From an uncultured Maribacter sp. (GTDB taxonomy: Bacteria > Bacteroidota > Bacteroidia > Flavobacteriales > Flavobacteriaceae): 64,000 nt of DNA. A program made the translations under genes and the position numbers. Positions within the stretch are counted from its first letter, which is position 1, and each line of letters opens with the position of its first letter. Where the stretch lies: assembly GCF_947495965.1 (NCBI RefSeq), contig NZ_CANMBB010000001.1, positions 895,728 through 959,727 on the forward strand, given 5' to 3'. The notes beneath the pieces were generated by a model. The model was given only the letters and a program-made list of their open reading frames with translations. It had not been told where the DNA came from and searched no databases. Positions 19,811-29,495 of this stretch are shown here, piece by piece.

Positions 19811-20698
19811 TTGAACAATATAAAAACAAGATTTAGTATTAAAGACCTTGAAAATATTTCGGGTATAAAAGCACATACAATACGTATTTGGGAAAAAAGA
19901 TACAATCTATTTAGTCCAGAAAGAACTTCTGGCAATTCTAGATATTATGATCAAGATAGCCTACAAAAGCTATTAAATGTAGTTTTATTAAATAATAACA
20001 ACTACAAGATATCTAAAATAGCTGCTATGTCTGAAAACGAAATAATTCTTAACTCAAGAGAATTAGCTTTAAAGACAGATATTACTGATGATGCCATAAA
20101 CTCATTAAAAATAGCAATGTATAATTTTGATCAAAATCTTTTTAATCAAGTATATGCTAAGCTTCTGGTTCAAAAATCTTTTCCAGAAATATTTAAAGAA
20201 ACCTTTATTCCGCTTTTAAATTTTATAGGCCTTCTATGGCAAACAAAGACTTTAACGCCTGCTCACGAACATTTCATATCTAACTTAATATCCCAAAAAA
20301 TACAGATTAATACAGAGCGTATTCCATTTAAACAAAATAATGACACAAGAGTTTATGTACTTTATCTTCCTGAAAATGAAATACATGAACTTGGGTTACT
20401 TTACCTAAATTATGAACTAACTTTAAGAGGCATTAAAACAATATACCTTGGACAAAGTGTTCCTATTTATAACCTTATAGATGTACAAAACGTGTTTAAT
20501 GATATATGTTTTATATCCTATTTTACTGTTGAGCCTCAAGAAAGCAAACTAGTACCGTATTTTAAAGAAATTAACACTATAATCAAAAATACTAATAATA
20601 CATTTTGGGCAGTAGGAGATAGAACCCAAAACTTAGGAATTACGTATGATAACATTAAAACATTTAGTTCTACAGTAAGTCTTTTAGAAAGTTTATAA
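19811..20698 (+). CDS. MerR-family regulator with B12-binding domain (CarH/LitR-like)
   Basis: This 295-residue protein uses a TTG start, because the nearest in-frame ATG upstream is cut off by a stop. A MerR winged helix (residues ~7-75, AHTIRIWEKRYNLFSPERT) is followed by a helical bundle and a Rossmann-type cobalamin domain. Two CarH hallmarks are present: W143-x9-E153-H154, which caps the adenosyl group, and E190-x-H192-x-x-G195, whose histidine ligates cobalt. CarH represses carotenoid genes in the dark and releases DNA in light. The residue after W143, which in Thermus CarH is the histidine of the light state, is Gln144 here. It directly precedes the crt genes. Confidence 0.88.
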   Translation: MNNIKTRFSIKDLENISGIKAHTIRIWEKRYNLFSPERTSGNSRYYDQDSLQKLLNVVLLNNNNYKISKIAAMSENEIILNSRELALKTDITDDAINSLKIAMYNFDQNLFNQVYAKLLVQKSFPEIFKETFIPLLNFIGLLWQTKTLTPAHEHFISNLISQKIQINTERIPFKQNNDTRVYVLYLPENEIHELGLLYLNYELTLRGIKTIYLGQSVPIYNLIDVQNVFNDICFISYFTVEPQESKLVPYFKEINTIIKNTNNTFWAVGDRTQNLGITYDNIKTFSSTVSLLESL

Positions 20699-20711
20699 AA
20701 GTTATACTTTA

Positions 20712-20749
20712 ATATTGTTTAACTTTTTATTATTTTTGTTAAACAATAT
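20712..20749. promoter_or_regulatory. Inverted-repeat operator with embedded -7 box before crtI
   Basis: Perfect 12-bp inverted repeat ATATTGTTTAAC (20712-20723) / GTTAAACAATAT (20738-20749) with a 14-nt spacer. TATTTTTG at 20731-20738, a -7 consensus match, lies in the spacer. The right arm ends at the crtI ATG (20748). The geometry suits a repressor blocking the promoter. Confidence 0.6.
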
Positions 20750-22211
20750 GAAAAAAACAATATATATAATTGGTTCAGGATTTTCTTCTTTATCTGCTTC
20801 TTGCTATTTAGCAAAGGCAGGCTACAAAGTAATTGTGCTTGAAAAAAACAATACACTAGGAGGTAGAGCAAGACAATTAAAAAAAGAAGGTTTTACCTTT
20901 GATATAGGCCCTACATGGTATTGGATGCCAGATGTATTTGAAAAATTCTTCTCCGATTTTAATAAACATCCATCAGATTATTACCATCTTAACAAATTAG
21001 ACCCTGCATATCAGGTATATTTTGGAAAAGATGATTCAAAATTAGTTTCTGGTAATATAGAAGAAATACATTCTATGTTTGAAGCAGAAGAAAAAGGTAG
21101 TTCCTTACACCTTAGAGAATTCTTAACCTCAGCAAAGAACAATTACAATACAGCAATTAAAGATTTAGTTTACAAGCCTGGAGAATCTATCTCAGAACTT
21201 ATTACACCCGTTACTATAAAAAGAGCTGGCCAGTTTTTTTCTACTATTCGAAAAACTATTCGAAAAAAAATTAAAAATGAAAAACTAATTAAAATTTTAG
21301 AATTCCCTGTTTTATTTCTTGGAGCAAAACCTAGTAATACACCTTCCTTTTATAATTTTATGAATTATGCAGATTTTGGACTTGGAACCTGGCATCCTAA
21401 TGGTGGTATGTTTACTGTTGTTACTGGTATGGTAACCTTAGCACAATCTCTAGGTGTAGAATTTATTACAGAAGCTAATGTTGAGCAGATAAAAGTAAGC
21501 AAAAACAACAAAGTAGAAGGGCTTATTGTAAACGGAGAATTTAAAAAATCTGATAGTATACTGAGCGGTGCAGATTATCATCATACAGAAACTTTATTGC
21601 CTAAAGAAAATAGACAGTATTCAGAAAAATATTGGAGCAACAAAACTTTTGCTCCTTCTGCCCTATTGTTTTATGTTGGCTTAAGTAAGCCTGTAAAAAA
21701 TGTATCGCACCATACATTATTTTTTGATTGTGATTTTGAAGTACATGCAGAATCTATTTACGATACTCCAAAATGGCCAGAAGACCCTTTATTCTATGTA
21801 AGTTTTCCTAGCAAAACAGATGCTTCCGCTGCTCCAGAAGGAAAAGAAGCTGCAACTTTTTTAATTCCGCTTGCTCCAGGTATAAAAGATACTAATGAAA
21901 TTAGAGAAGCATATTTTAAAAAAATAATAACAAGATTAGAAAAAGTAACTAATCAAACCATTAAAGAAAATATTATATTTAAAGAGTCCTTTTGCGTAAA
22001 TGATTTTAAAGAGCAATACAACTCTTACCAAGGAAATGCCTACGGACTTGCAAATACTCTTATGCAAACCGCATTTTTAAGGCCAAAAATAAGAAGTAAA
22101 AAAGTAAAGAATTTATTCTTTACAGGGCAGCTTACAGTACCAGGACCTGGCGTACCACCTGCATTAATATCAGGGAAAATAGCGGCAGATTTAATATTAA
22201 AAAACAGCTAA
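20748..22211 (+). CDS. crtI: Phytoene desaturase CrtI
   Basis: 487 residues from the ATG at 20748. A longer frame from a TTG at 20715 would read through the operator and add a nonsensical leucine-rich stretch. The N-terminal FAD-binding motif is IIGSGFSSLSASCYLAKAGY, followed by EKNNTLGGRARQ. The C-terminal GQLTVPGPGVPPALISGK is the CrtI carotenoid-desaturase signature. It converts phytoene to lycopene. It starts the crtI-crtB-crtZ-lycopene cyclase operon, with the regulator gene immediately upstream. Confidence 0.95.
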   Translation: MKKTIYIIGSGFSSLSASCYLAKAGYKVIVLEKNNTLGGRARQLKKEGFTFDIGPTWYWMPDVFEKFFSDFNKHPSDYYHLNKLDPAYQVYFGKDDSKLVSGNIEEIHSMFEAEEKGSSLHLREFLTSAKNNYNTAIKDLVYKPGESISELITPVTIKRAGQFFSTIRKTIRKKIKNEKLIKILEFPVLFLGAKPSNTPSFYNFMNYADFGLGTWHPNGGMFTVVTGMVTLAQSLGVEFITEANVEQIKVSKNNKVEGLIVNGEFKKSDSILSGADYHHTETLLPKENRQYSEKYWSNKTFAPSALLFYVGLSKPVKNVSHHTLFFDCDFEVHAESIYDTPKWPEDPLFYVSFPSKTDASAAPEGKEAATFLIPLAPGIKDTNEIREAYFKKIITRLEKVTNQTIKENIIFKESFCVNDFKEQYNSYQGNAYGLANTLMQTAFLRPKIRSKKVKNLFFTGQLTVPGPGVPPALISGKIAADLILKNS

Positions 22212-22213
22212 TT

Positions 22214-23053
22214 ATGAAAAAATTATATACAGAGCTTTCTTTTTCTTGTAGCAAATTAGTTACTAAAAAATACAGCACCTCATTTTCTTCGGCTGTTAGA
22301 ATGTTATCTCCCAAAATTAGAAGTGCTATATACAGTGTCTATGGTTTTGTTCGTTTTGCAGATGAAATTGTAGATAGTTTTCATGAACATAATCAACAAA
22401 ATTTACTTAAAGATTTTGAAGACAACTATTATGAAGCGCATAAAAACAATATAAGCCTAAATCCTATTTTACATTCTTTTCAAAAAACTGTCAAAAAATA
22501 TAAGATAGAAGATGATTTAATACAAGCCTTTTTAAAAAGTATGCGTGCAGATTTGCATAAAACAACCTATCATAACAAAAAAGATTATGAAGAGTACATA
22601 TATGGCTCTGCCGATGTAGTAGGACTCATGTGCTTAAAAATTTTTACAAATGGAGATATAGATAAGTATAATGCTTTAAAAGCACCTGCTATGCGTTTAG
22701 GTTCTGCTTTTCAAAAGGTTAATTTTCTAAGAGACATTAAAGAAGATTATGAAGTACTTAACCGCTCCTACTTTCCAAATGTTAATTTAAAGCAATTAAG
22801 TCCAGAAGATAAATTAAATATTATAGAGGAAATAAAAGAAGACTTTAAAGAAGCCTATAAAGGAGTTGTAAAATTACCTTTAGAATCTAGGTTTGGTGTA
22901 TATACGGCGTACAGATATTACTTAAAACTTTTACGAAAGTTAGAAAGAACACCTTCTAGCCAAATTATGGATACTAGAATACGTATATCCGATTTAATGA
23001 AATTTAATTTACTAGCTAAATCCTTTATTAGATATAAACTTAATATCTTGTAA
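22214..23053 (+). CDS. crtB: Phytoene synthase CrtB
   Basis: This 279-residue member of the squalene/phytoene synthase family carries the aspartate-rich substrate motifs FADEIVDS (near residue 50) and NFLRDIKEDY (near residue 175). It condenses two geranylgeranyl diphosphates to phytoene. It starts 2 nt after the crtI stop, so the two are tightly coupled. Length is normal for the flavobacterial form. Confidence 0.95.
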   Translation: MKKLYTELSFSCSKLVTKKYSTSFSSAVRMLSPKIRSAIYSVYGFVRFADEIVDSFHEHNQQNLLKDFEDNYYEAHKNNISLNPILHSFQKTVKKYKIEDDLIQAFLKSMRADLHKTTYHNKKDYEEYIYGSADVVGLMCLKIFTNGDIDKYNALKAPAMRLGSAFQKVNFLRDIKEDYEVLNRSYFPNVNLKQLSPEDKLNIIEEIKEDFKEAYKGVVKLPLESRFGVYTAYRYYLKLLRKLERTPSSQIMDTRIRISDLMKFNLLAKSFIRYKLNIL

Positions 23054-23054
23054 T

Positions 23055-23513
23055 ATGCTTATAATACTATATCCCGTAATTGTTATCCTTACTTTTTTAA
23101 GTATGGAAGCTATAACTTGGTGTACGCATAAGTATATAATGCATGGATTTTTATGGTATTTGCACGAAGACCACCACCAACCAAAATACCAAGGCGTTTT
23201 TGAAAAAAACGACTGGTTCTTTGTAATATTCGCTATACCAAGTATTTTATTGTTTTGGTATGGAGTTATACCGAATATTAATTACTTATTTTTTATAGGG
23301 TTTGGAATTTTATGCTACGGATTAACTTATTTTTTAATTCATGACGTTCTAATCCATCAAAGATTTAAATGGTTTAAAAAAACCAAAAATAAATACTTAA
23401 TTGGTCTTAGAAAAGCACATAAAATACATCATAAACATTTAGGGAAAGAAGATGGCGAATGTTTTGGAATGCTATATGTGCCTTATAAATATTTTAAAAA
23501 CCAATTGGTATAA
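23055..23513 (+). CDS. crtZ: Beta-carotene hydroxylase CrtZ
   Basis: This 152-residue membrane di-iron hydroxylase has the histidine boxes HKYIMHGFLWYLHEDHH, HDVLIHQRF and HKIHHKHLG that bind the iron pair. Four hydrophobic segments are visible. It adds hydroxyl groups at C3/C3' of beta-carotene to give zeaxanthin. It starts 1 nt after crtB, and its stop codon shares a base with the next start. Confidence 0.94.
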   Translation: MLIILYPVIVILTFLSMEAITWCTHKYIMHGFLWYLHEDHHQPKYQGVFEKNDWFFVIFAIPSILLFWYGVIPNINYLFFIGFGILCYGLTYFLIHDVLIHQRFKWFKKTKNKYLIGLRKAHKIHHKHLGKEDGECFGMLYVPYKYFKNQLV

Positions 23514-24199
23514 TGTATTTGTATTTAATACTAAATCTTGCATCTATTTCCATTCCATTTGCGTATTCATTTCATAGGAAGATGAATTTTATAAAATATT
23601 GGAAAGCTATTTTTAGTTCTATAATTATAGTTGGGCTAGCATTTATTTTGTGGGACGCTATTTTTACATTAGATGGTGTATGGGGTTTTAACACTAAATA
23701 TCATTTGCCATATAAATTACTAGGACTTCCGCTTGAAGAATGGCTTTTTTTTATTTGCATACCTTATGCTTCGGTTTTTATACATTATGCTTTTGCTTAT
23801 TATTACCCAAAAATAAAACTATCAAAAAAAACATCTCAAATAATTAGCGTACTATTAATTATAATTTTATCAATAACAGCCTTAAATAATATAGAAAAGG
23901 TATATACATCAATAAACTTTAGTATTGCAGTTACGCTACTAATAATTGGTTTTTTAAGAATAAAACAGCTTCAAAAATTCTACATTTCTTTTCTTATTAT
24001 TTTAATTCCTTTTTTTATAGTAAATGGTATTCTAACTGGTTCCTTTATAGAAGAGCCTATAGTTTGGTATAACAACAATGAAAATTTAGGGATTAGGCTT
24101 TTTACAATCCCTATTGAGGATACCGTATATGCATTTAATTTATTATTCTTAAATGTTGTTTTAATAGATGAATTTAAGTCTTTATTCAAAAAAGAATAG
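23513..24199 (+). CDS. Lycopene beta-cyclase, fused CrtYc-CrtYd type
   Basis: This 228-residue membrane protein has about seven predicted helices and an internal duplication. The first half carries LPLEEWLFF and the second IPIEDTVYAF, the PLEE/PxED motifs of the two subunits of heterodimeric lycopene cyclases (CrtYc and CrtYd), here in one chain. It cyclises lycopene to beta-carotene. The ATG overlaps the crtZ stop (TAATG), so translation is coupled. Confidence 0.9.
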   Translation: MYLYLILNLASISIPFAYSFHRKMNFIKYWKAIFSSIIIVGLAFILWDAIFTLDGVWGFNTKYHLPYKLLGLPLEEWLFFICIPYASVFIHYAFAYYYPKIKLSKKTSQIISVLLIIILSITALNNIEKVYTSINFSIAVTLLIIGFLRIKQLQKFYISFLIILIPFFIVNGILTGSFIEEPIVWYNNNENLGIRLFTIPIEDTVYAFNLLFLNVVLIDEFKSLFKKE

Positions 24200-24228
24200 T
24201 TTTAAGAGAGTTTCTAGTATCTTTAAAA

Positions 24229-25386
24229 ATGTCTTCACAAAAACTTTCTATTTCCTCTAAATTACCAAATGTAAAAACAACAATTTTTACCTCTATTGGG
24301 CAATTAGCAACTAAGTATAATGCTATAAACCTTTCCCAAGGGTTTCCTAACTTTAATCCAGATTCTGTATTATTAGATATGGTTACTAAAGCAATGCATA
24401 ATGGTTATAACCAATATGCTCCAATGGCTGGAGATATGAATTTAAGACAAACTATTTCTAGTAAAATAAATGCAATTTCCAAAAAATATTACAATCCTGA
24501 ATCTGAAATAACAATTACCGCAGGAGCAACCCAAGCAATTTTTACAACTATTACAGCCTTTGTTTCCCCTGGAGACGAAGTAATTGTTATAAAGCCAGCC
24601 TATGATTCTTATGAGCCGTCTATAATAGCCAATGGCGGAATTCCAGTACCTGTTAATTTATCTCCTAAAACCTACAGAATAGATTGGGGAAAATTCCAGA
24701 ATAAAATTACCACAAAAACTAAAATGGTAATTATTAATACCCCGCACAACCCAACAGGAACAGTTCTAACAAAAGAAGACATGCTTATGTTAGAAAAAAT
24801 TCTTCTAGATACTAATATAATAGTACTTAGTGATGAAGTTTATGAGCACCTTGTTTATGATGGTCAATCTCATGAAAGTGTTGCAAAATATAAAGGACTA
24901 GCTTCTCGTAGTATTATATGCTCTTCTTTTGGCAAAACATTTCATATTACTGGCTGGAAAATTGGATACTGTGTAGGTCCAAAAGAGTTAATGAACGAAT
25001 TTAGAAAAACACACCAGTTCAACGTTTTTTCAATAAATCATCCCACTCAAATTGCATTAGCTGAATATTTAAAAAACCCTAATAACTATAGTAGTCTTAG
25101 CTCCTTTTATCAAAAGAAAAGAGACTTTTTTATTCAAGAGCTGCAAGGCTCTAAATTTAAAATTCTACCCTGTAAAGGCACCTATTTTCAGCTTTTAGAT
25201 TATTCTAACATTACGCAAGAAAAAGATATTTCTTTTGCAGAAAACCTTATTAAAAAGTACAAAATAGCTAGTATTCCTATTTCAGTTTTTAATGAAAATA
25301 ACAGGGATGATAAAGTCTTACGTTTTTGTTTTGCTAAAACCCAGGAAACCCTTGAAAAAGCAACTAAAATTTTGAAAAGCATCTAA
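24229..25386 (+). CDS. PLP-dependent aminotransferase, methionine/kynurenine type
   Basis: This 385-residue class I/II aminotransferase has NTPHNPTG at 170-177, SDEVYEHLVY (Asp202 and Tyr205 contact PLP) and SSFGKTFHITGWKIGY with Lys236 as Schiff-base lysine. It most resembles the YbdL/kynurenine-oxoglutarate transaminase group, which uses methionine and aromatic amino acids. It lies 29 nt after the lycopene cyclase and may be read from the crt promoter, although there is no metabolic link. The substrate is not provable here. Confidence 0.88.
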   Translation: MSSQKLSISSKLPNVKTTIFTSIGQLATKYNAINLSQGFPNFNPDSVLLDMVTKAMHNGYNQYAPMAGDMNLRQTISSKINAISKKYYNPESEITITAGATQAIFTTITAFVSPGDEVIVIKPAYDSYEPSIIANGGIPVPVNLSPKTYRIDWGKFQNKITTKTKMVIINTPHNPTGTVLTKEDMLMLEKILLDTNIIVLSDEVYEHLVYDGQSHESVAKYKGLASRSIICSSFGKTFHITGWKIGYCVGPKELMNEFRKTHQFNVFSINHPTQIALAEYLKNPNNYSSLSSFYQKKRDFFIQELQGSKFKILPCKGTYFQLLDYSNITQEKDISFAENLIKKYKIASIPISVFNENNRDDKVLRFCFAKTQETLEKATKILKSI

Positions 25387-25457
25387 TTTGCTTATCCTAA
25401 CATGCTTAAAAATTAGTTTGTAAATTGTAAAAAATAATCTTTTATATTTTTTTAATA

Positions 25458-28400
25458 ATGACAACACATAAATATTTTTTCATTCTATTTTACGTGTTGC
25501 TTTTATTTTATACCAAAGCTTATAATCAAAAATTTATAGATAATTATGAAATAACGCCTTTTAAATTACCTATAGAAACTACTGCTCATGATATATTAGA
25601 AGACTCTTATGGGTTTTTATGGATTGCAACCACTAATGGATTATGGAGGTATGATGGTAATAATTTTAAAAGTTATATAAAAAACGAAAACGACAAAACC
25701 AGCATTACAGATAACCATATTTCTTGTCTTTATGAAGATAAAAAAAACACACTATGGGTTGGCACCTATGGTGGGGGATTATTAAAATACGATAGAAATT
25801 GCGATTGCTTTGAACAATATATTCATAAAGACAAAGACCCAAAAAGTTTAAGTTTTAACGAAATAAAAACCATATTTGAAACTAAAGACAGTACTTTTTA
25901 TATTGGCACCGATGGTGGTGGCTTAAACATTATGAACCGACAAGATGGTTCTTTTAAATCTTTTAAGCACAATACTAAAGATTCTACAAGTGTTAGCCAC
26001 AATAATATCCTTTCTATTGAAGAAATTGCTGATGGTAAATTAGCCATTGGCACATGGATTGGGCTTAATATTTTTAACCCCAAAACACAAAAATTTAAGC
26101 AACTATTTAAATCGCCACTTAAAGGCACCCAATACCATCATAGGTTAGCATATTATAATGGAAAATTACTAACTGCATCTAAAGAGTTTTATACTTATTC
26201 GGAGAATAAGTTCTCCCTTTTATCTATTTCGAATGGAACTGCCTACGGAGTAAAAAAAATAAATGATGAAAATTGTTGGTTTTTAAACCGTAATAAAATA
26301 ATAATTACAGATTTTGATTTAAAAACAAAACAACAAATTAACCTTCAAGATGTCTTTAATACTAAAAAAGATTACTTACTAACAAGAATATATCATAATG
26401 TAAACAACAACTCTACATGGTTATTAGATAGGTTTGGAGCTTTCTTTCTTATTGAAAAAAAAACATCCCCTTTTACTCCCTTTATTAAAGAAAATTTTAA
26501 AGGAGATATTTCCAAAACCAACACTAATTTTTGGGTATCTAAAGACAATGCTATTTATATAATAGACAAAGAAAATTCGAAAAATTATCAAAAATTAAAG
26601 AGAACATTTTTTGGCAAACCTTATATAGCAACACAAGGTAAAAACACCATTTGGGTAGCTGATAATGAATATTATTACGAATTTAACTCCAATGGTATTT
26701 TATTACAGCAAATACAAGAAAATATTTGGCCATTTGCTGCTCTACAGACTAAGGATAACCAATTATGGATTGGTGAGGTTTTAGGAGCATCTAATTATAA
26801 TATACAAACTAAAAAAAATGTAAAATTTAAATGTGACTGGAACCTTCCTAACGGTATAGGATACTTTCATAAAGTTTATGTTTTGTTTGAAGATAGTAAA
26901 AATTGTATTTGGATTGGTACAGAAGGAGATGGGCTAAAAAAATACAATCCTAAAACTAAAAAATTTACACATTACAGGCATAAAATTGGAGACAAAACCA
27001 CTCTTAACAATAATTTTGTGCATGAAATTTTTGAAGATAATGAGAATAATTTATGGATTGGGACTAAGGCAGGTTTATGTAGATTAGACAAAAAAACAGA
27101 TACCTTTATACAGAGCGAAAACCCTATAATAAAAGATAAAATTATATTATCTATAGAACAAGATGCTAATTCTATATTATGGATTGGAACTTTAAATGGT
27201 CTTCTAAAATACGATTATAAAAATAATAAAATAAGGGTTTTAAATGAGCAAGACGGTGTACTATCTCATAAAATTGGAACCTCTAGCCTTCCTTTAAAAA
27301 ACGGGCACCTTGTTTTTAACACCAATAAAGGCTTAATGATATTTAACCCAGAAGATGTTAAAGAAAGTAATAAAAGTCCTAAGATATATTTATCTAAGCT
27401 TTGGGTAAATAATGAAATTATTAAACCTAACAGTAAATATATTTCAAAAAATATTGAAATTGAAAATCAGATTAATCTAGAATATAGCGACAAGAAATTT
27501 GAAATAGAATTTCATGTTATAAACTATAATAATAATGGACGCTGTAAATTTGCCTACAAGCTAGATGGTTATGATAAATCTTGGAGTAACGTTCAAGATA
27601 ACCAAAAAGCAACTTACACCAACATACCTTCTGGCGAGTATACTTTTATGGTAAAAGGAAGCAATGAACATGGGGTATGGAGTAATAAAATAAAAGAAAT
27701 AACCATTACTATAACCCCTCCATTCTGGGAACTTTTATGGGTAAAAATGATAGGACTATTATTAGCTATTTTATTCTTTGCATTAATATTAAGGTTTGTC
27801 ATAAAAAAAGAAAGAAACAGAGCCAAGTTTGAAATTGAAAAAGACCGTGTTTTTCAGTTTGAAGAAGTTGCTAAAATGAAATTAAAATTCTTCACTAATA
27901 TATCTCACGAGTTACGAACTCCTTTAACCCTTATTACATCACCTTTAGATAAATATACCCAAGAAAACATAAAACCTAGTAATAAGGTTTTAGAAATGAT
28001 GCATAGAAACAGTTCAAGACTCTTAGAATTGGTAAATCAAATTTTAGATTATAGAAAACTAGAAGGCAATCAAAAACTTCAAATTACTACCCAAAAAGAC
28101 CTATCTGTTTTTAATAATATTAACGCCTCATCTCATTATTGGTCTAAAGAAAAAAACATCCATTACAATAATACCCTTCCTGAAGATAAGTATGAGCTAT
28201 TTTTTGATGCTGATGTTTTAGAAAAAATAGTAACCAACCTAATGTCTAATGCCTTTAAATACACGCCTAAAGAGGGTACAGTGCAATTATTAGTTAAGCT
28301 TAAAGATATAGAAGCTAAAGAAGATGGCAAGGTTAGTAATGGTTTTATGGAGATTCATGTTATAGATAACGGCTCAGGAATTCCCATTGAATATCAAGAA

Positions 28401-29387
28401 AAAGTTTTTGAACGTTTTTATCAATTAGGCGAAAATGCAGACTTTGGTTATAGTAGTGGTATTGGTCTATCGCTCACGGCGGAATTAGTTAAACTTCACA
28501 AAGGAAATATAGAGTTAAAATCAAGCAAAGAAAAAGGATGTCATTTTAAAGTTGAAATTCCTATTGGGCATCAAGATTATGAAGGCACCTATACTAAAAA
28601 AGGTGATGAACTTCCTGAAATTAATACAGATAAAACTTTAGTCTTAATTGTTGAAGATAATGATGATATAAGAAATTATATTAATGACGAGTTAAAAGAA
28701 ACCTATCAAATTATTGAAGCAGAAAACGGAAAAACTGGATTAAAATTAGCTATTGCAACCTTACCAGATGTTATAATTAGTGATATTATGATGCCAGAAT
28801 CCGATGGCATTCAATTAGCAAATCAGTTAAAAAGTAACGAGCTAACTTCTCACATTCCATTATTATTTTTAACTGCAAAAACTGGAATTCAAAATAAAAT
28901 TACAGGTTTAACCACCGGAGCAGAAGATTATATTCAAAAGCCATTTAATATTTCAGAAATTAAACTTAAAATCAAGAATGTTATAGATGGTAGAAATCAA
29001 TTACTCAAAAAGTTTACTCAAGAGAATTTAGGAGAATTTAAAAAAACAAATAGTGAAAACACAGATAAATATCTGGAAAAAGTAAACTTAGAACTTGAAA
29101 AACACTTGGAAAATTCTGATTTTTCTGTAGATCAACTTTGTTCAGAATTAGCCATAGGAAGATCTCAACTTTACAGAAAAATTCAAGCCCTCACAGGAAA
29201 ATCCATAATTGAATATATTAACTTTCACAGGCTTTCTACAGCTATGATCTTGATAAAAGAAGGCCGCTATACGCTAAAAGAAATAGCCTATAAAATAGGC
29301 TATAACGACAATCGTTATTTTAGTCGCGCTTTTAAAAAAGAGTTTGGAAACCCACCGTCTTTGTATATACCTAAGAAGAAAGCGTAA
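25458..29387 (+). CDS. Hybrid two-component system sensor/regulator (HTCS)
   Basis: 1309 residues joining all parts of a two-component pathway. Order: signal/anchor (1-24); a periplasmic two-component-regulator propeller with repeats such as DSYGFLWIATTNGLWRYDG (25-650); Y_Y_Y domain (about 675-750); one membrane helix (about 758-782); histidine kinase with phospho-His817 (SHELRTPLTL) and ATPase lobe (SNAFKYTP, SGIGLSL); receiver with Asp1109 (VIISDIMMP); C-terminal AraC HTH (about 1205-1305). HTCS proteins sense glycan fragments and activate neighbouring degradation genes. Here the neighbour is the PSD1/DUF1501 operon 108 nt downstream, not a SusCD locus. Confidence 0.95.
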   Translation: MTTHKYFFILFYVLLLFYTKAYNQKFIDNYEITPFKLPIETTAHDILEDSYGFLWIATTNGLWRYDGNNFKSYIKNENDKTSITDNHISCLYEDKKNTLWVGTYGGGLLKYDRNCDCFEQYIHKDKDPKSLSFNEIKTIFETKDSTFYIGTDGGGLNIMNRQDGSFKSFKHNTKDSTSVSHNNILSIEEIADGKLAIGTWIGLNIFNPKTQKFKQLFKSPLKGTQYHHRLAYYNGKLLTASKEFYTYSENKFSLLSISNGTAYGVKKINDENCWFLNRNKIIITDFDLKTKQQINLQDVFNTKKDYLLTRIYHNVNNNSTWLLDRFGAFFLIEKKTSPFTPFIKENFKGDISKTNTNFWVSKDNAIYIIDKENSKNYQKLKRTFFGKPYIATQGKNTIWVADNEYYYEFNSNGILLQQIQENIWPFAALQTKDNQLWIGEVLGASNYNIQTKKNVKFKCDWNLPNGIGYFHKVYVLFEDSKNCIWIGTEGDGLKKYNPKTKKFTHYRHKIGDKTTLNNNFVHEIFEDNENNLWIGTKAGLCRLDKKTDTFIQSENPIIKDKIILSIEQDANSILWIGTLNGLLKYDYKNNKIRVLNEQDGVLSHKIGTSSLPLKNGHLVFNTNKGLMIFNPEDVKESNKSPKIYLSKLWVNNEIIKPNSKYISKNIEIENQINLEYSDKKFEIEFHVINYNNNGRCKFAYKLDGYDKSWSNVQDNQKATYTNIPSGEYTFMVKGSNEHGVWSNKIKEITITITPPFWELLWVKMIGLLLAILFFALILRFVIKKERNRAKFEIEKDRVFQFEEVAKMKLKFFTNISHELRTPLTLITSPLDKYTQENIKPSNKVLEMMHRNSSRLLELVNQILDYRKLEGNQKLQITTQKDLSVFNNINASSHYWSKEKNIHYNNTLPEDKYELFFDADVLEKIVTNLMSNAFKYTPKEGTVQLLVKLKDIEAKEDGKVSNGFMEIHVIDNGSGIPIEYQEKVFERFYQLGENADFGYSSGIGLSLTAELVKLHKGNIELKSSKEKGCHFKVEIPIGHQDYEGTYTKKGDELPEINTDKTLVLIVEDNDDIRNYINDELKETYQIIEAENGKTGLKLAIATLPDVIISDIMMPESDGIQLANQLKSNELTSHIPLLFLTAKTGIQNKITGLTTGAEDYIQKPFNISEIKLKIKNVIDGRNQLLKKFTQENLGEFKKTNSENTDKYLEKVNLELEKHLENSDFSVDQLCSELAIGRSQLYRKIQALTGKSIIEYINFHRLSTAMILIKEGRYTLKEIAYKIGYNDNRYFSRAFKKEFGNPPSLYIPKKKA

Positions 29388-29495
29388 TCTTCTTTGCTCA
29401 ATATTTACACCTTTTTACTCAAAAAGTCCACCATAGTTTTTTAGGTTTCAGCATATTTTTGAAAACACTGCTCCGTTAAAAAAAACTAAACCCAA

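Noticed and set aside
20715-20747. TTG start for crtI inside the inverted repeat
   Set aside because: It adds a leucine/asparagine stretch before the FAD-binding motif and overlaps promoter and operator. ATG 20748 fits the family.
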